Positions 9,257 through 18,729 of a stretch of DNA of 64,000 bases are shown one piece after another. The stretch lies in assembly GCF_014197535.1 (NCBI RefSeq), contig NZ_JACIFV010000001.1, positions 567,606-631,605 of the forward strand. The letters are read 5' to 3'. Within the stretch, counting starts at the first letter, position 1. The number at the start of each line of letters is the position of its first letter. The notes beneath the pieces are model-generated. The model worked only from the letters and a program-made list of their open reading frames with translations, ran no database searches and had not been told where the DNA came from. The position numbers and the translations under genes were made by a program. Source of the DNA: Rhizobium aethiopicum. Its GTDB lineage: Bacteria > Pseudomonadota > Alphaproteobacteria > Rhizobiales > Rhizobiaceae.

Positions 9257-9969
9257 GATCTTCCCTCACGCGACATGTTCGTCATGGGATCATTCTCCGA
9301 ACGCCAACGTATGAATTTCGCCGGTACACCGGCGGCAACCGAGAACGGCTCGACGTCGGAAACGACGACGGCTCCCGCTCCAATGATTGCCCCCTTCCCG
9401 ATGGTCACGCCGGGAAGAATGGTCGCATTCGTTCCGATATCGGCCTCTGCACAGATGCGTACCGGCTTGATTTCAAGATCCGTACGGATGATCGGCACGT
9501 CTATCGGCAGTGCGGTGTGGGTCGAGCCAAGCACCTTGGCGCCCGGCCCCCACCCGACAGAATCCTCGATCACCAGGTCGCGCGCGTCGAAATAGGCCAT
9601 CGGGCCGATCCAGACATTGTCGCCGATGACGCAAGTGCCATCGTAGCGTCCCTGGATGTAGGCCTGAGCGCCGATGAACACGCCATTGCCGATTTCGAAC
9701 GTTTCCGGATGTTTGAAACCGGCGCCGCTTGCGACCTGCAGACCTTCGCCGCAACTCCGTGTGATAGCCTGCCAGATGGCTTTGCGCATCAGCGCGTCGA
9801 CGACGCCGTCGCCTGTCGCGAAGCGGCCGTAGAGTTCGATCAGGCCGGCGCGCCCATATGCTTGCCTGAGTTCTTCGGCGAGGCCCGCCTGATAGGCTGG
9901 ATCTGCCGGCTTCTGGCCGCGGCCGTGGACGGCCTGCACGACGCGAGCCTCGCGTGGACTAGCTGACAT
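9253..9969 (-). CDS. Left-handed beta-helix acyltransferase (hexapeptide repeat)
   Basis: A 238-residue protein starting at ATG 9969, 11 bases inside the end of the upstream aminotransferase gene; the longer frame to 10299 is only overlap. A helical N-terminus (about 1-85) is followed by hexapeptide repeats ([50 protein letters not shown]) ending in the typical GVPAKFIRWR tail. Such enzymes transfer acetyl or other acyl groups from acyl-CoA to sugars. In this operon it could acylate the amino sugar made by one of the aminotransferases or O-acetylate the repeat unit. Confidence 0.8.
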   Translation of the reverse strand: MSASPREARVVQAVHGRGQKPADPAYQAGLAEELRQAYGRAGLIELYGRFATGDGVVDALMRKAIWQAITRSCGEGLQVASGAGFKHPETFEIGNGVFIGAQAYIQGRYDGTCVIGDNVWIGPMAYFDARDLVIEDSVGWGPGAKVLGSTHTALPIDVPIIRTDLEIKPVRICAEADIGTNATILPGVTIGKGAIIGAGAVVVSDVEPFSVAAGVPAKFIRWRSENDPMTNMSREGRS

Positions 9970-11062
9970 AGGCATACTCCAGCGCAGCCGCGACCTGATC
10001 GACGTGCTGCACGGGCATTTCAGGATAGATCGGCAAGGAGAGAACCTCGCGTGCGGCGGCTTCCGAGACCGGGAAGTCGCCTGCCTGGTAACCGAGGTCG
10101 GCATGGGCCTTCTGCAAATGAACGGGAATAGGATAGTGCAGACCGGATGGAATGCCCTCTGCTGTGAGCACACGTTGCAGGCCGTCCCGATCATGGCTTC
10201 TGATGGCGTAGACATGGTAGACATGCCGCCGCTCCGGCACTTCGACAGGCGTTCGCAAATGCGGCGATCCTGCAAGCAGCGAGGAGTAGCGGCGGCCATG
10301 CGAACGACGGGCTTCGGTCCAGGCTTCGAGATGCCGGAGCTTGACGCGCAGAATGGCTCCCTGGATGGCGTCCATGCGATAGTTGAAGCCCTTCAGCAGA
10401 TGGTGATAGCGCTGCTCCTGACCCCAATCCCGCAGCATGCGCATTGTCTTGGCCTGCTCATCGCTGTTCGTGACGGCGATCCCGCCCTCGCCGCAGGCGC
10501 CGAGGTTCTTGCCCGGATAGAAGCTGAAGCAGCCAGATGCGCCGATGCTGCCGGCGCGCGCACCCTTATACCGGGCGCCATGTGCCTGGCAGGCGTCCTC
10601 GATGACCGGGATCTGGTAGTGATCAGCGACTGCCATGATGCCATCCATATCCGCCATCTGACCGTAGAGATGGACGGGGATGATGGCCTTGGTCCGGGAG
10701 GTGATCTTCGCCTCGAGCTGAGCCGGATCCATGGTCAGCGTCACCGGCTCGACATCGACGAATACGGGTGTTGCGCCGGTATAGCAGATCGCCGACACAG
10801 TCGCGACAAAGGTGAACGGCACGGTGATGACTTCATCGCCGGGACCAATGCCCGCCGCAAGCAAGGACAGATGCAGGGCACTCGTCCCGGTGTTGACGGC
10901 GATCGCGTGTTTGACATTGCAATAATCAGCGAATTCCTGCTCGAGGCGGATGACTTCCTCGCCCAGTATGTATTGCCCAGAGGCGAGCACGCCGAGCACG
11001 GCGGCGTCGATTTCGCTCTTGATCGATTGATATTGTGCTCTGAGGTCCAGAAAGGGGATCAT
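9959..11062 (-). CDS. DegT/DnrJ/EryC1-family aminotransferase (WbpE/WlbC-like)
   Basis: A 367-residue PLP enzyme opening with [19 protein letters not shown], the usual N-terminus of the WbpE/WlbC/FdtB group that aminates C3-keto sugars. The PLP lysine is at about K185 in [17 protein letters not shown]. It sits directly after a Gfo/Idh oxidoreductase and a WbpD-like acetyltransferase, the same trio that makes UDP-2,3-diacetamido-2,3-dideoxyglucuronate in Pseudomonas and Bordetella. No UDP-GlcNAc 6-dehydrogenase gene is visible in this window, so the first step must be encoded elsewhere if that is the product. ATGA overlap with the upstream gene. Confidence 0.85.
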   Translation of the reverse strand: MIPFLDLRAQYQSIKSEIDAAVLGVLASGQYILGEEVIRLEQEFADYCNVKHAIAVNTGTSALHLSLLAAGIGPGDEVITVPFTFVATVSAICYTGATPVFVDVEPVTLTMDPAQLEAKITSRTKAIIPVHLYGQMADMDGIMAVADHYQIPVIEDACQAHGARYKGARAGSIGASGCFSFYPGKNLGACGEGGIAVTNSDEQAKTMRMLRDWGQEQRYHHLLKGFNYRMDAIQGAILRVKLRHLEAWTEARRSHGRRYSSLLAGSPHLRTPVEVPERRHVYHVYAIRSHDRDGLQRVLTAEGIPSGLHYPIPVHLQKAHADLGYQAGDFPVSEAAAREVLSLPIYPEMPVQHVDQVAAALEYAYVS

Positions 11063-12096
11063 GCGATGCGCCTCGCCTCTTCGAGCTCGACGATACGACC
11101 GCGCTGTGCGAGCGACCGGCTTGCGGCTTCAAGGACTCGAACGACACGCAACCCGGCATGCCCGTCCGTAATGGGCCGGGAATTCTGCTCGATGCACTCG
11201 ACGAAGTGATCCAGTTCGCGCTTCAATGCCTCGGTCATATCGAGCTTGGGCGCCCACATATCGCCGCTGCGGTAGCCGACCAGCATCTGATGCACCTTCT
11301 CGCCATACGCATCGGAATTTGGGCACATGGTGATGCCCTTGTCATAGACCTTGATCTTTTCGCTGGGCTCGAGATCGTCATAGACGATCATCTTGTTGCT
11401 GCCGCCGATCAGCGTGCGGCGCACCTTGACCGGCGCCAGCCAATTGACGTGGATGTGCGCGATGAGCTTGCTCTCGAAAAAGAGCGTCAGATAGGCGATG
11501 TTCTCCGGCTCGCCGAGCACGTGGCTCATGCCCGTCGCAGAGACAGCCACCGGTTTTTCCTGCAGGACGTGGTCCAGGATGGAAAGGTCGTGCACGGCGA
11601 GGTCCCAGATGACGCTGACATCATGCTGGAAGAGCCCGAGATTGACCCGAACCGAGTCATAATAATACATGTCGCCAAGGCCGCTTTCGACCAGTTCGCG
11701 CATTTTGCGCACGGCGCCGGTGTGGACGAAGGTGTGATCCACGGCCAGCACGAGGCGTCGGCGCGCAGCTTCGTCGACCATTCGCGAGGCTTCTTCCGCC
11801 GTCGCTGCCATCGGCTTTTCGACGAAGACATGCTTTCCGGCCATCATCGCCTGCATTGCAAGCTTGAAATGCGTCGAGACCGGCGTCGCGATGGCGATCG
11901 CGTCCACTCTCGGATCGCGCAAGACTTCCTCGAAATTGTCGGTGACCGTTGTTGCGGGGTACCGGCTTTTGACGGCTCCCAACCGTTCGACATTGAGATC
12001 ACAGACTGAAACAAGGTGGGCGCCGGCCGCTTCCGAGATGTTACGAACCAGATTCGGACCCCAATACCCATATCCGACAACAGCGATACCGATCAT
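11059..12096 (-). CDS. Gfo/Idh/MocA-family nucleotide-sugar oxidoreductase (WlbA/WbpB-like)
   Basis: A 345-residue NAD(P)-dependent dehydrogenase with a Rossmann motif [12 protein letters not shown] at residues 8-19 and the family EKPMA motif near 97. The C-terminal half is the alpha/beta substrate domain. WlbA/WbpB relatives oxidise C3 of UDP-GlcNAcA to the 3-keto sugar used by the next enzyme, and the downstream WbpE-like aminotransferase and upstream WbpD-like acetyltransferase support that role. The start ATG 12096 overlaps the stop of the acetyltransferase gene (ATGA), and the stop overlaps the aminotransferase start. Confidence 0.82.
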   Translation of the reverse strand: MIGIAVVGYGYWGPNLVRNISEAAGAHLVSVCDLNVERLGAVKSRYPATTVTDNFEEVLRDPRVDAIAIATPVSTHFKLAMQAMMAGKHVFVEKPMAATAEEASRMVDEAARRRLVLAVDHTFVHTGAVRKMRELVESGLGDMYYYDSVRVNLGLFQHDVSVIWDLAVHDLSILDHVLQEKPVAVSATGMSHVLGEPENIAYLTLFFESKLIAHIHVNWLAPVKVRRTLIGGSNKMIVYDDLEPSEKIKVYDKGITMCPNSDAYGEKVHQMLVGYRSGDMWAPKLDMTEALKRELDHFVECIEQNSRPITDGHAGLRVVRVLEAASRSLAQRGRIVELEEARRIA

Positions 12097-12599
12097 TCCA
12101 TTTCTCCCAACGCAAACATATCCACCGGTCCGTCATTGACGCGGCCGATCACCCGAGCCGGAACGCCCGCGACGATGGCGCCGTCAGGCACGTCCTTTGT
12201 TACAACCGCTCCGGCGCCGACCTGCGCGGCCTCTCCGATGGTCACGCCAGGCAGAATGGTGGCATTGCTGCCGATCGAAGCGTGGCGCTTGACCAAAGTG
12301 GGGATGAGTATCCAGTCGGTCTCCGTTTGGAGGCTGCCGTCCGGGTTAATGGCGCGCGGGTAGGTGTCGTTCGTAAACATGACCCCGTGGCCGATGAACA
12401 CACCGTCTTCCAGTGTCACGCCCTCGCAGAGGAAGGAATGGCTGGAAATCTTGCAGTCTCTCCCGACCACGACATTCTTCTGGATTTCGACAAAGGTGCC
12501 GATGCGCGTTCCTGCGCCGATCGTGCAGCCATACAGATTCACGAGATCTCGATGGTGAATGACGCTGCCGTCACCCAGCTTGACATCTGATGCAATCAT
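12093..12599 (-). CDS. WbpD/WlbB-like hexapeptide N-acetyltransferase
   Basis: A 168-residue left-handed beta-helix protein ([95 protein letters not shown]). The [11 protein letters not shown] segment is typical of WbpD/WlbB, which acetylate the 3-amino group of UDP-GlcNAc3NA. It is the first gene of the six-gene operon. The promoter must lie in the AT-rich region at 12600-13155. Confidence 0.82.
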   Translation of the reverse strand: MIASDVKLGDGSVIHHRDLVNLYGCTIGAGTRIGTFVEIQKNVVVGRDCKISSHSFLCEGVTLEDGVFIGHGVMFTNDTYPRAINPDGSLQTETDWILIPTLVKRHASIGSNATILPGVTIGEAAQVGAGAVVTKDVPDGAIVAGVPARVIGRVNDGPVDMFALGEME

Positions 12600-13155
12600 C
12601 CCTGAAAACCCCTACTACTCCTGACAGGGCCCGATTTTCAGTTGAAACAAACAATCGGGCGATTGCGTCCAAGGTTTCAAACCAACAGGACAAATATTTC
12701 CCTACACTTCAAAGAGAATTGTTTTCGTCATCCGAGTAAAGAAACAAAACGGTTAAGCTCACTCACCTAAAGGCGTATCTACTTATGACGACTTACGCCC
12801 TGGCTAACGCTATCGACCAGCACTGGTGGCTTGGGTCACATCCCGCACGCAATGCGGGCCTACGCTGGAGACAGCGATTGTTTCCATGCATTTAGTGGCT
12901 TGTCATAAAACTGATATGTAAAAACAGAGACTATCCTGCGGGGAATCCAGTAAGACCTAAGTCTATACTCATGATTACCTTCCAATTTCCAGCCATTTAT
13001 GGAAGTTGTGCTGTACTTAGCCTATATTAGCTACTGTAACGTTCCGCGAATTGTGGTATTCGATTCCTACTTTAGAGTTTCCTAAACCCCCGTATTGAGA
13101 GGGGTCGGTACTCGGGTCGTAGTGAAGCGTAACGTGTTAGAGGGAGGGTGAAGCT
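12600..13155. promoter_or_regulatory. Long divergent regulatory region between the sugar operon and the LuxR-type regulator
   Basis: About 555 bases, much more AT-rich than the neighbours, with no credible ORF. It must contain the divergent promoters of the acetyltransferase-led operon (minus) and the regulator gene (plus). A 15-base segment AGCGATTGTTTCCAT (12873-12887) is repeated with one change at 19643-19657, upstream of the second minus-strand operon of this locus. CCGTATTGAGAGGGG lies about 60 bases before the regulator start. Extended regulation or a small RNA are possible; neither is shown. Confidence 0.5.
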
Positions 13156-13911
13156 GTGAATTCAGCACTTATACCGAATTTGGACCTCAGGCAGGAAAAC
13201 GTAGCTCTTCCCCTTAATAACGCGCACACACTTGCCCTGTCGGCAGGACAGACGCATTCGCTCGTCATTCTCGATAATCGCGAACTTGATCGTCAATGCC
13301 TGGCGCAATGCATGGCTGCCCAAAAGGCGGATTTGCAGATTCTGGCGTTTGGATCGATTGAGGAGTGGAAGCAGAAGCGCGACGAATACGCTCCGCTTGC
13401 GGCAATCCTCTTGAACGTCGGCGGCAAGAAGGTCGATGAACCGGCCGTTTCGGAGCAAATCCGGAAACTTTCGTCGGAATTCGCGTCTACACCTCTTATC
13501 GTATTGGCCGATAGCGACGACTTCGGCCAAATCGTTAGGGCTCTTGAGTACGGCGCCAAAGGGTTCATACCCGCCTCGGTCAGCGTCAGTGTCTGCATGG
13601 AGCTGATCGCGCTGTCGGTGGCAGGAGGAATATTCGTGCCTGCAAGCGCCCTGTTCGCCATGCGTCACCTGCTGGACTCGAGCAACTCGACGGCCCGCCC
13701 GCTCTCCGGCATCTTCACCGATCGTCAGGCAGAAGTGGTGGAGGCGCTCCGACGCGGAAAGGCGAACAAGATCATCGCCTATGAGCTCAATCTTCGAGAG
13801 AGCACCGTCAAGGTGCATGTTCGCAACATCATGAAAAAGGTCAAAGCGACCAACAGAACGGAAGTTGTTTTCAAGCTCAACGACTTGTTCCAAAGTGGTG
13901 TTCCGGCGTGA
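13156..13911 (+). CDS. LuxR/NarL-family regulator with a degenerate receiver domain
   Basis: A 251-residue protein with a GTG start preceded by a strong AGGGAGGG at 13141-13148. Residues about 33-155 have the receiver fold (SLVILDNRELDRQ, PLIVLADSDD, GAKGFIPAS). The phospho-acceptor Asp position carries Asn (ILLNVGG), the first acidic pair is reduced to DN, and the conserved C-terminal Lys is missing. Residues about 185-245 are a LuxR-type HTH (FTDRQAEVVEALRRGKANKIIAYELNLRESTVKVHVRNIMKK). DNA binding is therefore expected, and classical phosphorylation is not. Its central position in the locus suggests it regulates polysaccharide genes. A terminator follows. Confidence 0.85.
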   Translation: MNSALIPNLDLRQENVALPLNNAHTLALSAGQTHSLVILDNRELDRQCLAQCMAAQKADLQILAFGSIEEWKQKRDEYAPLAAILLNVGGKKVDEPAVSEQIRKLSSEFASTPLIVLADSDDFGQIVRALEYGAKGFIPASVSVSVCMELIALSVAGGIFVPASALFAMRHLLDSSNSTARPLSGIFTDRQAEVVEALRRGKANKIIAYELNLRESTVKVHVRNIMKKVKATNRTEVVFKLNDLFQSGVPA

Positions 13912-13973
13912 TGTGCTGATACAATTCTTCGGGTAAATCTTTTCGTATTTTGCAGCACATTTGTGCTCAAATC

Positions 13974-14007
13974 ACCCGGTGGCGCGAAATGCGTCACCGG
14001 GTTTTTT
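13974..14007 (+). terminator. Rho-independent terminator of the LuxR-type regulator gene
   Basis: A perfect 8-bp stem ACCCGGTG / CACCGGGT with a 13-base loop, followed by six T on the plus strand, 63 bases after the regulator stop codon. It also separates the gene from the convergent glycosyltransferase operon. Confidence 0.85.
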
Positions 14008-14053
14008 ATACCGGGCAGGTCTGTCGTGTATGGCGTGAAGAGCGATCGAGCGC

Positions 14054-15232
14054 TCAGCTGCCGACCGTTGTTCCCGTACTTGCAGATGAACTAACCCGGT
14101 TCCTGCGCATGCATCCTGCAACTCGTCGCGCGATGGACTTCAAGGCGTACCAATGCTTCGGCCCGATCGTTTGCTTGCAGGCCAATTTGAGCCGGGGCAA
14201 CGAATTTCGCAGCTCAGGAGAGACCTCCAGTGCAAAACGCTGAATGGCCGCGGCCGTTGGAAGGTCGAAGTTGTTGAAGGCGATGCCAGCCTGTTGAAGC
14301 GCCTTATTTCCGAGCTCCCTGGCAAGAAAGCGTCTCAGCATCTGATCCTTTTTGAGGCTATCTGTCGCTTGGCTAAACAGGGCATCAAAAGCCTTTTTTC
14401 TTTGCAGAAGGTCCGAAAGAATGTTTTCTCCGTAGTATTGCAGCGACATATTCGAAGCATGTCGGCGGTATACTGCTTGATCCTCTTTGATGAAGCCTAC
14501 ATCAGCATGTGATGCGAGCCGCAGCCACATTTCCATATCCCCGGCATGCGGCAGCTCCTTACGATAGCCGCCAACCTGCTTTTGCAGGGCTGTCCTCACG
14601 ACAGCCGTCGGCGTTGGAACGAGATTGCTTGCCCCACTCAACCGTATGAATTGCAGACCGGACAAGACCTGCATGGGACGCACGTTATTGTCGCCGAGAG
14701 GATCAGCGCGGCTCGTATTACCGTCCGGCTCAGCTATGAGCGCGTTCCCGAACGCCATCCCCACATTCGGATAGGTGCGCATCAGTTCCGCCGCGCGGCC
14801 CAGCGAGCCCGGCAAAAGATAATCATCCGCAGAAAGAAGCAGGAATAAGTCACCGCCTGCCCAATCGATTCCCTCATTGTAGGTGGCGATGTGGCCCATG
14901 TTTGTCGTGTGCCGCCGATAAGTGACCCGATCATCCCGGGACGCCAGCGCCTTTCCGACTTCAGGTGTATTGTCCGGCGAGCAGTCATCCAGAATAAGCA
15001 CGCGCACATCGACGCCTGTTTGTGAAAGGACACTCTCAACAGACTCCTGCAGGAAATGAGCGTAGTTATAGCAGGGAATGACGACATCAACACGTTGCAA
15101 ACTTATTCCTCCGCTGGTACAGCGCCATGCTTGGTTCGACAGATCTTCCGCCCGCGGCATCGTCTTGTTGTTAAGTGGCGTTTGCTTCCCGCTCGCAGGT
15201 GCGTTGAGAGATGTTTCCGCCTCGGCACTCAT
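14054..15232 (-). CDS. Family 2 glycosyltransferase
   Basis: A 392-residue GT-A fold transferase. The nucleotide-binding start VDVVIPCYNYAHFLQESVESVL is at about residues 48-69, LILDDCSPDNT near 80 and the metal-binding region LLLSADDYLLPGS near 133. An extra 45-residue N-terminal segment precedes the domain. The acidic MEMWLRLA motif and YRRHASNMS are typical of GT2 acceptor/catalytic regions. No membrane segments, so it is probably a cytoplasmic enzyme adding one sugar of the repeat unit. Last gene of a minus-strand operon; its ATG overlaps the previous stop (ATGA). Confidence 0.82.
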   Translation of the reverse strand: MSAEAETSLNAPASGKQTPLNNKTMPRAEDLSNQAWRCTSGGISLQRVDVVIPCYNYAHFLQESVESVLSQTGVDVRVLILDDCSPDNTPEVGKALASRDDRVTYRRHTTNMGHIATYNEGIDWAGGDLFLLLSADDYLLPGSLGRAAELMRTYPNVGMAFGNALIAEPDGNTSRADPLGDNNVRPMQVLSGLQFIRLSGASNLVPTPTAVVRTALQKQVGGYRKELPHAGDMEMWLRLASHADVGFIKEDQAVYRRHASNMSLQYYGENILSDLLQRKKAFDALFSQATDSLKKDQMLRRFLARELGNKALQQAGIAFNNFDLPTAAAIQRFALEVSPELRNSLPRLKLACKQTIGPKHWYALKSIARRVAGCMRRNRVSSSASTGTTVGS

Positions 15233-16038
15233 GTTTTGGCTCCGAGATAGGAATACGGGGAAAGTCTTGACAGCGCATATTGACCGACCAGCTTCGCTAC
15301 CGTGCGCCGCCTGAGCGGAAAGCCGAAATCCTGCCAGATGCGCCAGCGGTCTCGAACCGGAAGGGACTTGAACCAGTAGTAGGGCTGGTCAGTGAACGCG
15401 AGGGTCTTGCTGCCCGCGGGGGCAGGTTCACCCATCCGCTTGTAGTCGGCTTCCCAAGTCGTGCGGTAACAGACCGTCGAGATCGGCTCATGAGAGCGCG
15501 ACAGCCCAGAGCTCCGTATCGAGCTCCAATAGACAGAATCTCCTACTGGATAGAGTTCCCTCGGCATGTGAGCCCAACGCGCGATGATCGGCAGGCACGG
15601 CCGCGTGAGAAACAAGCAGTTCGTATCCACGTGCGTGCGGCCGTCGCTTTTTGAGTCGTCGAACATGTAGGTACCGTCTGCGCGATGCATCGAACGTCTC
15701 GATGAGCAAACCGCAGCACCGGTACGGTGGTGAAGTTCAAGCAGACGCAGGATGTGGTCGGATCTGTACCAGTTGTCCGCATCGAGAAACGCCACCGCGT
15801 CATAACCCTGGGCGAAGGCGCTGAGGCTGCCGATTACGCGAGCCATGTTGCCCGCGTCGCCGTGAGCATTGGGCAGGATGAAATGTTTTGCGCCCCAGCG
15901 ACCGACGGAACTGTTCGGAAAGCCGTCGGCAACAAAGACATGGTCGCATGCAACGGTTTGGTCGACAACGCTCGCCCGGCACTGCTCAAGGAGTTCGTTA
16001 GGCTCCTTGTAATATGGTGTAATAACAGCAACGCGCAT
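15229..16038 (-). CDS. Family 2 glycosyltransferase
   Basis: A 269-residue GT2-type protein starting MRVAVITPYYKEPNELLEQC. I chose ATG 16038, although the frame is open to 16134, because the GT2 fold begins there. Motifs include VFVADGFPNS, AVAFLDADNWYRSDHI (DxD-like DAD) and VGDSVYWSSI. No transmembrane segment. The acceptor and sugar are unknown. It overlaps the next gene by ATGA and follows the UDP-xylose-synthase-like gene after 130 bases. Confidence 0.8.
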   Translation of the reverse strand: MRVAVITPYYKEPNELLEQCRASVVDQTVACDHVFVADGFPNSSVGRWGAKHFILPNAHGDAGNMARVIGSLSAFAQGYDAVAFLDADNWYRSDHILRLLELHHRTGAAVCSSRRSMHRADGTYMFDDSKSDGRTHVDTNCLFLTRPCLPIIARWAHMPRELYPVGDSVYWSSIRSSGLSRSHEPISTVCYRTTWEADYKRMGEPAPAGSKTLAFTDQPYYWFKSLPVRDRWRIWQDFGFPLRRRTVAKLVGQYALSRLSPYSYLGAKT

Positions 16039-16168
16039 TGCCCATGTCCTCAGCGTTTTTGCGGCGATTTGCACGTCCGACGATCGCCGCCCCTTTTTAC
16101 AAACCGCGATATGGGCTCGGTTCAGTAAACCCAAACCCGAGCCATGATTTGCGCTTTGACGTTGCCGA

Positions 16169-17221
16169 TCACGTTCCCAAGGGCGCAGCGTGCGGAACGG
16201 GAACGCCGACGGCCGGAGCAGGCGGACTGGTGAAGGCCATCTGCGGAAATCTGACGCCGGGCATGCTTCTGGCCTCGCCGGAAAGCTTCCACTCGAAATA
16301 GGCGATCGTTCTTTCGAGCCCTTGGCGCAGGCTCACCGTCGGCTGCCAGCCCAGTTCCTGCTTTGCCCGGCTGATATCGGGCTTGCGCTGGGTCGGATCG
16401 TCGATCGGCAGGGGTTTGAAGACGATGCTTGATTTCGATCCGGTCATGTCGATGACCATTTCGGCCAGTTCCCGGACCTGGAATTCTCCCGGGTTGCCGA
16501 GATTGATCGGACCCGTTACGCCAGCCGGCGTACCCATCAGGCGGATAAAGCCCTCGATCAGATCGTCGACATAGCAGAAGGAGCGCGTTTGCGTGCCATT
16601 GCCGAAGATGGTGATCGGCTCGTTTTGAAGCGCCTGAACGATGAAATTGGAGACGACGCGGCCGTCATTGGTCTGCATTCGTGGCCCGTAGGTATTGAAG
16701 ATCCGCGCCACCCGGATTTCCACACCATATTGACGGTGATAGTCGAAGAACAGCGTCTCGGCGCACCGCTTGCCTTCGTCATAGCATGCCCGCGGGCCGA
16801 TGGGACTGACGCTTCCGCGATACTCCTCGGGCTGCGGGTGAACCGCCGGATCGCCGTAGACCTCGCTCGTCGATGCTTGGAAGATCTTCGCCTTGGTGCG
16901 TTTGGCCAGGCCGAGCATATTGATCGCCCCGTGCACATTGGTCTTCACGGTCTGCACGGGATCGTGCTGGTAGTGGACCGGAGATGCTGGGCAGGCGAGG
17001 TTGTAGATCTCATCGACCTCCACATAAAGCGGGAATGTGATGTCGTGGCGGAGTATCTCAAAACGAGGATCGTCAAGAAGATGCAGCACGTTATCGCGCG
17101 AGCCGGTATAGAAATTGTCCACGCAGAGGACATCATTGCCCTCTCGCAAAAGCCTTTCGCACAGGAATGATCCCAGGAATCCGGTGCCGCCGGTAACCAT
17201 AATTCGCTTCTGTCCGTGCAT
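16169..17221 (-). CDS. UDP-glucuronate decarboxylase-like SDR (UDP-xylose synthase)
   Basis: A 350-residue extended SDR with [15 protein letters not shown] at residues 11-25, the family signature [12 protein letters not shown], and the active site YDEGKR (YxxxK). These are strong marks of UXS, which converts UDP-GlcA to UDP-xylose (or the 4-keto pentose). GGAG lies 9 bases before ATG 17221. A Pro/Ala-rich C-terminal tail of about 35 residues (after WKLSGEARS) is unusual. It suggests the polymer contains xylose or a derived pentose. Confidence 0.88.
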   Translation of the reverse strand: MHGQKRIMVTGGTGFLGSFLCERLLREGNDVLCVDNFYTGSRDNVLHLLDDPRFEILRHDITFPLYVEVDEIYNLACPASPVHYQHDPVQTVKTNVHGAINMLGLAKRTKAKIFQASTSEVYGDPAVHPQPEEYRGSVSPIGPRACYDEGKRCAETLFFDYHRQYGVEIRVARIFNTYGPRMQTNDGRVVSNFIVQALQNEPITIFGNGTQTRSFCYVDDLIEGFIRLMGTPAGVTGPINLGNPGEFQVRELAEMVIDMTGSKSSIVFKPLPIDDPTQRKPDISRAKQELGWQPTVSLRQGLERTIAYFEWKLSGEARSMPGVRFPQMAFTSPPAPAVGVPVPHAAPLGT

Positions 17222-17267
17222 TGATTTGCTCCGTTGTTAATGTTTGCCCACAGGGATGGAGAACATG

Positions 17268-18722
17268 TCAGCAGGCTCCCTTGCCTTTCAGGACCGCAGG
17301 AATTGTGCTGAGAAGGATGTGCCAGTCGAACCACAAGGATCGATTGTCGATGTAGAACTCGTCGAGTTGCTGCTGCAGTTCGATATCCGCGTTGCTTCGT
17401 TCGGATATCTGCCAAAGCCCCGTCAGCCCCGGCGTTACCGAGCGCCGCTTGGCACGAAACTCGCTATCCATCGCCGAAAGGTGATACTCCGGGAAGGGGC
17501 GCGGCCCCACGAAGGACATCTCTCCTGCAATGATGTTCACCAGCTGCGGGAGTTCGTCGAAACTCGATGCGCGAAGGACATGCCCGATCACCGGCAGGAT
17601 GCGCGGGTCCTGCCGAAGCTTGAAGTGGTTCGACCACTCGGCTTGTATGTCCGGATTGTCCCGGAACAATGTTTCGAGCCGCTGCTCCGCATCTCTGTAC
17701 ATCGTTCTCAGTTTCAGGACGCGCACCGGCTTGCCAGACAAGCCTTCCCTGGCGTGTCTGAAGAAGACGGGACCCGGATCGATGGCATAGATCGCGGCGG
17801 CGGCAACCAGAATACAGGGCATCAGCACCAGCGTCGCAGGGATAGCGATCACGAGATCGAGGACTCGACGAACCAGGTTCGAGCTTGCCGATCTCCCGCC
17901 GACGGCCAAGCGAACACCGATCTCTCCGCCGACGTCCGCCGGTCGCAATCCGGTTATCTTGAGGTTCGGCGTGTCGGAGAGGAGGATGACTTCGGCGAAC
18001 TGCCGACGCATCGTTGCCAACTCGGCGATAAAGGAGCCCGTATCATCAGCGATCAAGGCAATCGACGGCCCGTTGTCGGCTAATACTTCCGAAGTATCGG
18101 GAGAAAAGGATTCCGGCCGAATGCCGTAGTGCCAATGCTCTGAGAAATACGCCATGAGCGAGGGGATGCGATTGCGGGCACCGACGATCACTGCCCGCTC
18201 ACCCCAGATACCAAGCCTCCAGGACAGTCCTCGTGCGGCCCCGCGCATAAGAGGTTGAACAACCAATCCGAGGCCAAGGAAGCCGATGATCGGAAACAGC
18301 AGTCCTAGCCCTTCCGGCAGAAGGATCGCCCCAAGCGCTGCTATGATGGACACCTTGAAGGACGCCGTCGTGCGGCGGCGCAGATGTTCGTGGTCGTGAA
18401 GGCGATATCCGGGATAGAGCCCGTTCGATGCATAAAGAACGATCGCTGCCAGTGCTGCGAGAGCGAAAGCGCGCTCCAGCACCATTTTCTCCGAACCGTG
18501 CGGAAGAAACGGCAGGAGAAGAAGATAGGCTATCAGATAGCTTGCGATGTCGCCGGCAACCAGAAATGACGACGTAGCAAGCCGAGGCAACCTGCGCCTG
18601 AATGGAACCGGTATCTTCAGCCCTGCCCGCGTGCTGAATTCGGCGGTCGGCGTGGGGTTTGCCACGAAAGGGTTCGCCTTCCGCAGGTCGGACGTGATTG
18701 CTGACGGCGCAAATAGGGACAT
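17268..18722 (-). CDS. WbaP/ExoY-type undecaprenyl-phosphate sugar phosphotransferase
   Basis: A 484-residue polyisoprenyl-phosphate hexose-1-phosphate transferase. The N-terminal half has four or so predicted helices (about 48-165) and a nucleotide-binding-like central domain. The C-terminal catalytic domain (about 285-484) has one helix, then PGPVFFRHAREGLSGKPV, LKLRTMY, FDELPQLVNIIAGEMSFVGPRP and PGLTGLWQISERS. The bipartite form is that of WbaP/WcaJ, longer than ExoY. It would start each repeat unit by transferring sugar-1-phosphate to undecaprenyl phosphate at the inner membrane. It starts 7 bases after the WecG-like gene; the ribosome site AAAGGTG lies within that gene's end. Confidence 0.9.
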   Translation of the reverse strand: MSLFAPSAITSDLRKANPFVANPTPTAEFSTRAGLKIPVPFRRRLPRLATSSFLVAGDIASYLIAYLLLLPFLPHGSEKMVLERAFALAALAAIVLYASNGLYPGYRLHDHEHLRRRTTASFKVSIIAALGAILLPEGLGLLFPIIGFLGLGLVVQPLMRGAARGLSWRLGIWGERAVIVGARNRIPSLMAYFSEHWHYGIRPESFSPDTSEVLADNGPSIALIADDTGSFIAELATMRRQFAEVILLSDTPNLKITGLRPADVGGEIGVRLAVGGRSASSNLVRRVLDLVIAIPATLVLMPCILVAAAAIYAIDPGPVFFRHAREGLSGKPVRVLKLRTMYRDAEQRLETLFRDNPDIQAEWSNHFKLRQDPRILPVIGHVLRASSFDELPQLVNIIAGEMSFVGPRPFPEYHLSAMDSEFRAKRRSVTPGLTGLWQISERSNADIELQQQLDEFYIDNRSLWFDWHILLSTIPAVLKGKGAC

Positions 18723-18729
18723 GGTCGCT

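Noticed and set aside
10004-11209. 401-aa plus-strand open frame
   Set aside because: Antisense to the WbpE-like aminotransferase, which has a clear PLP lysine and ATGA junctions.
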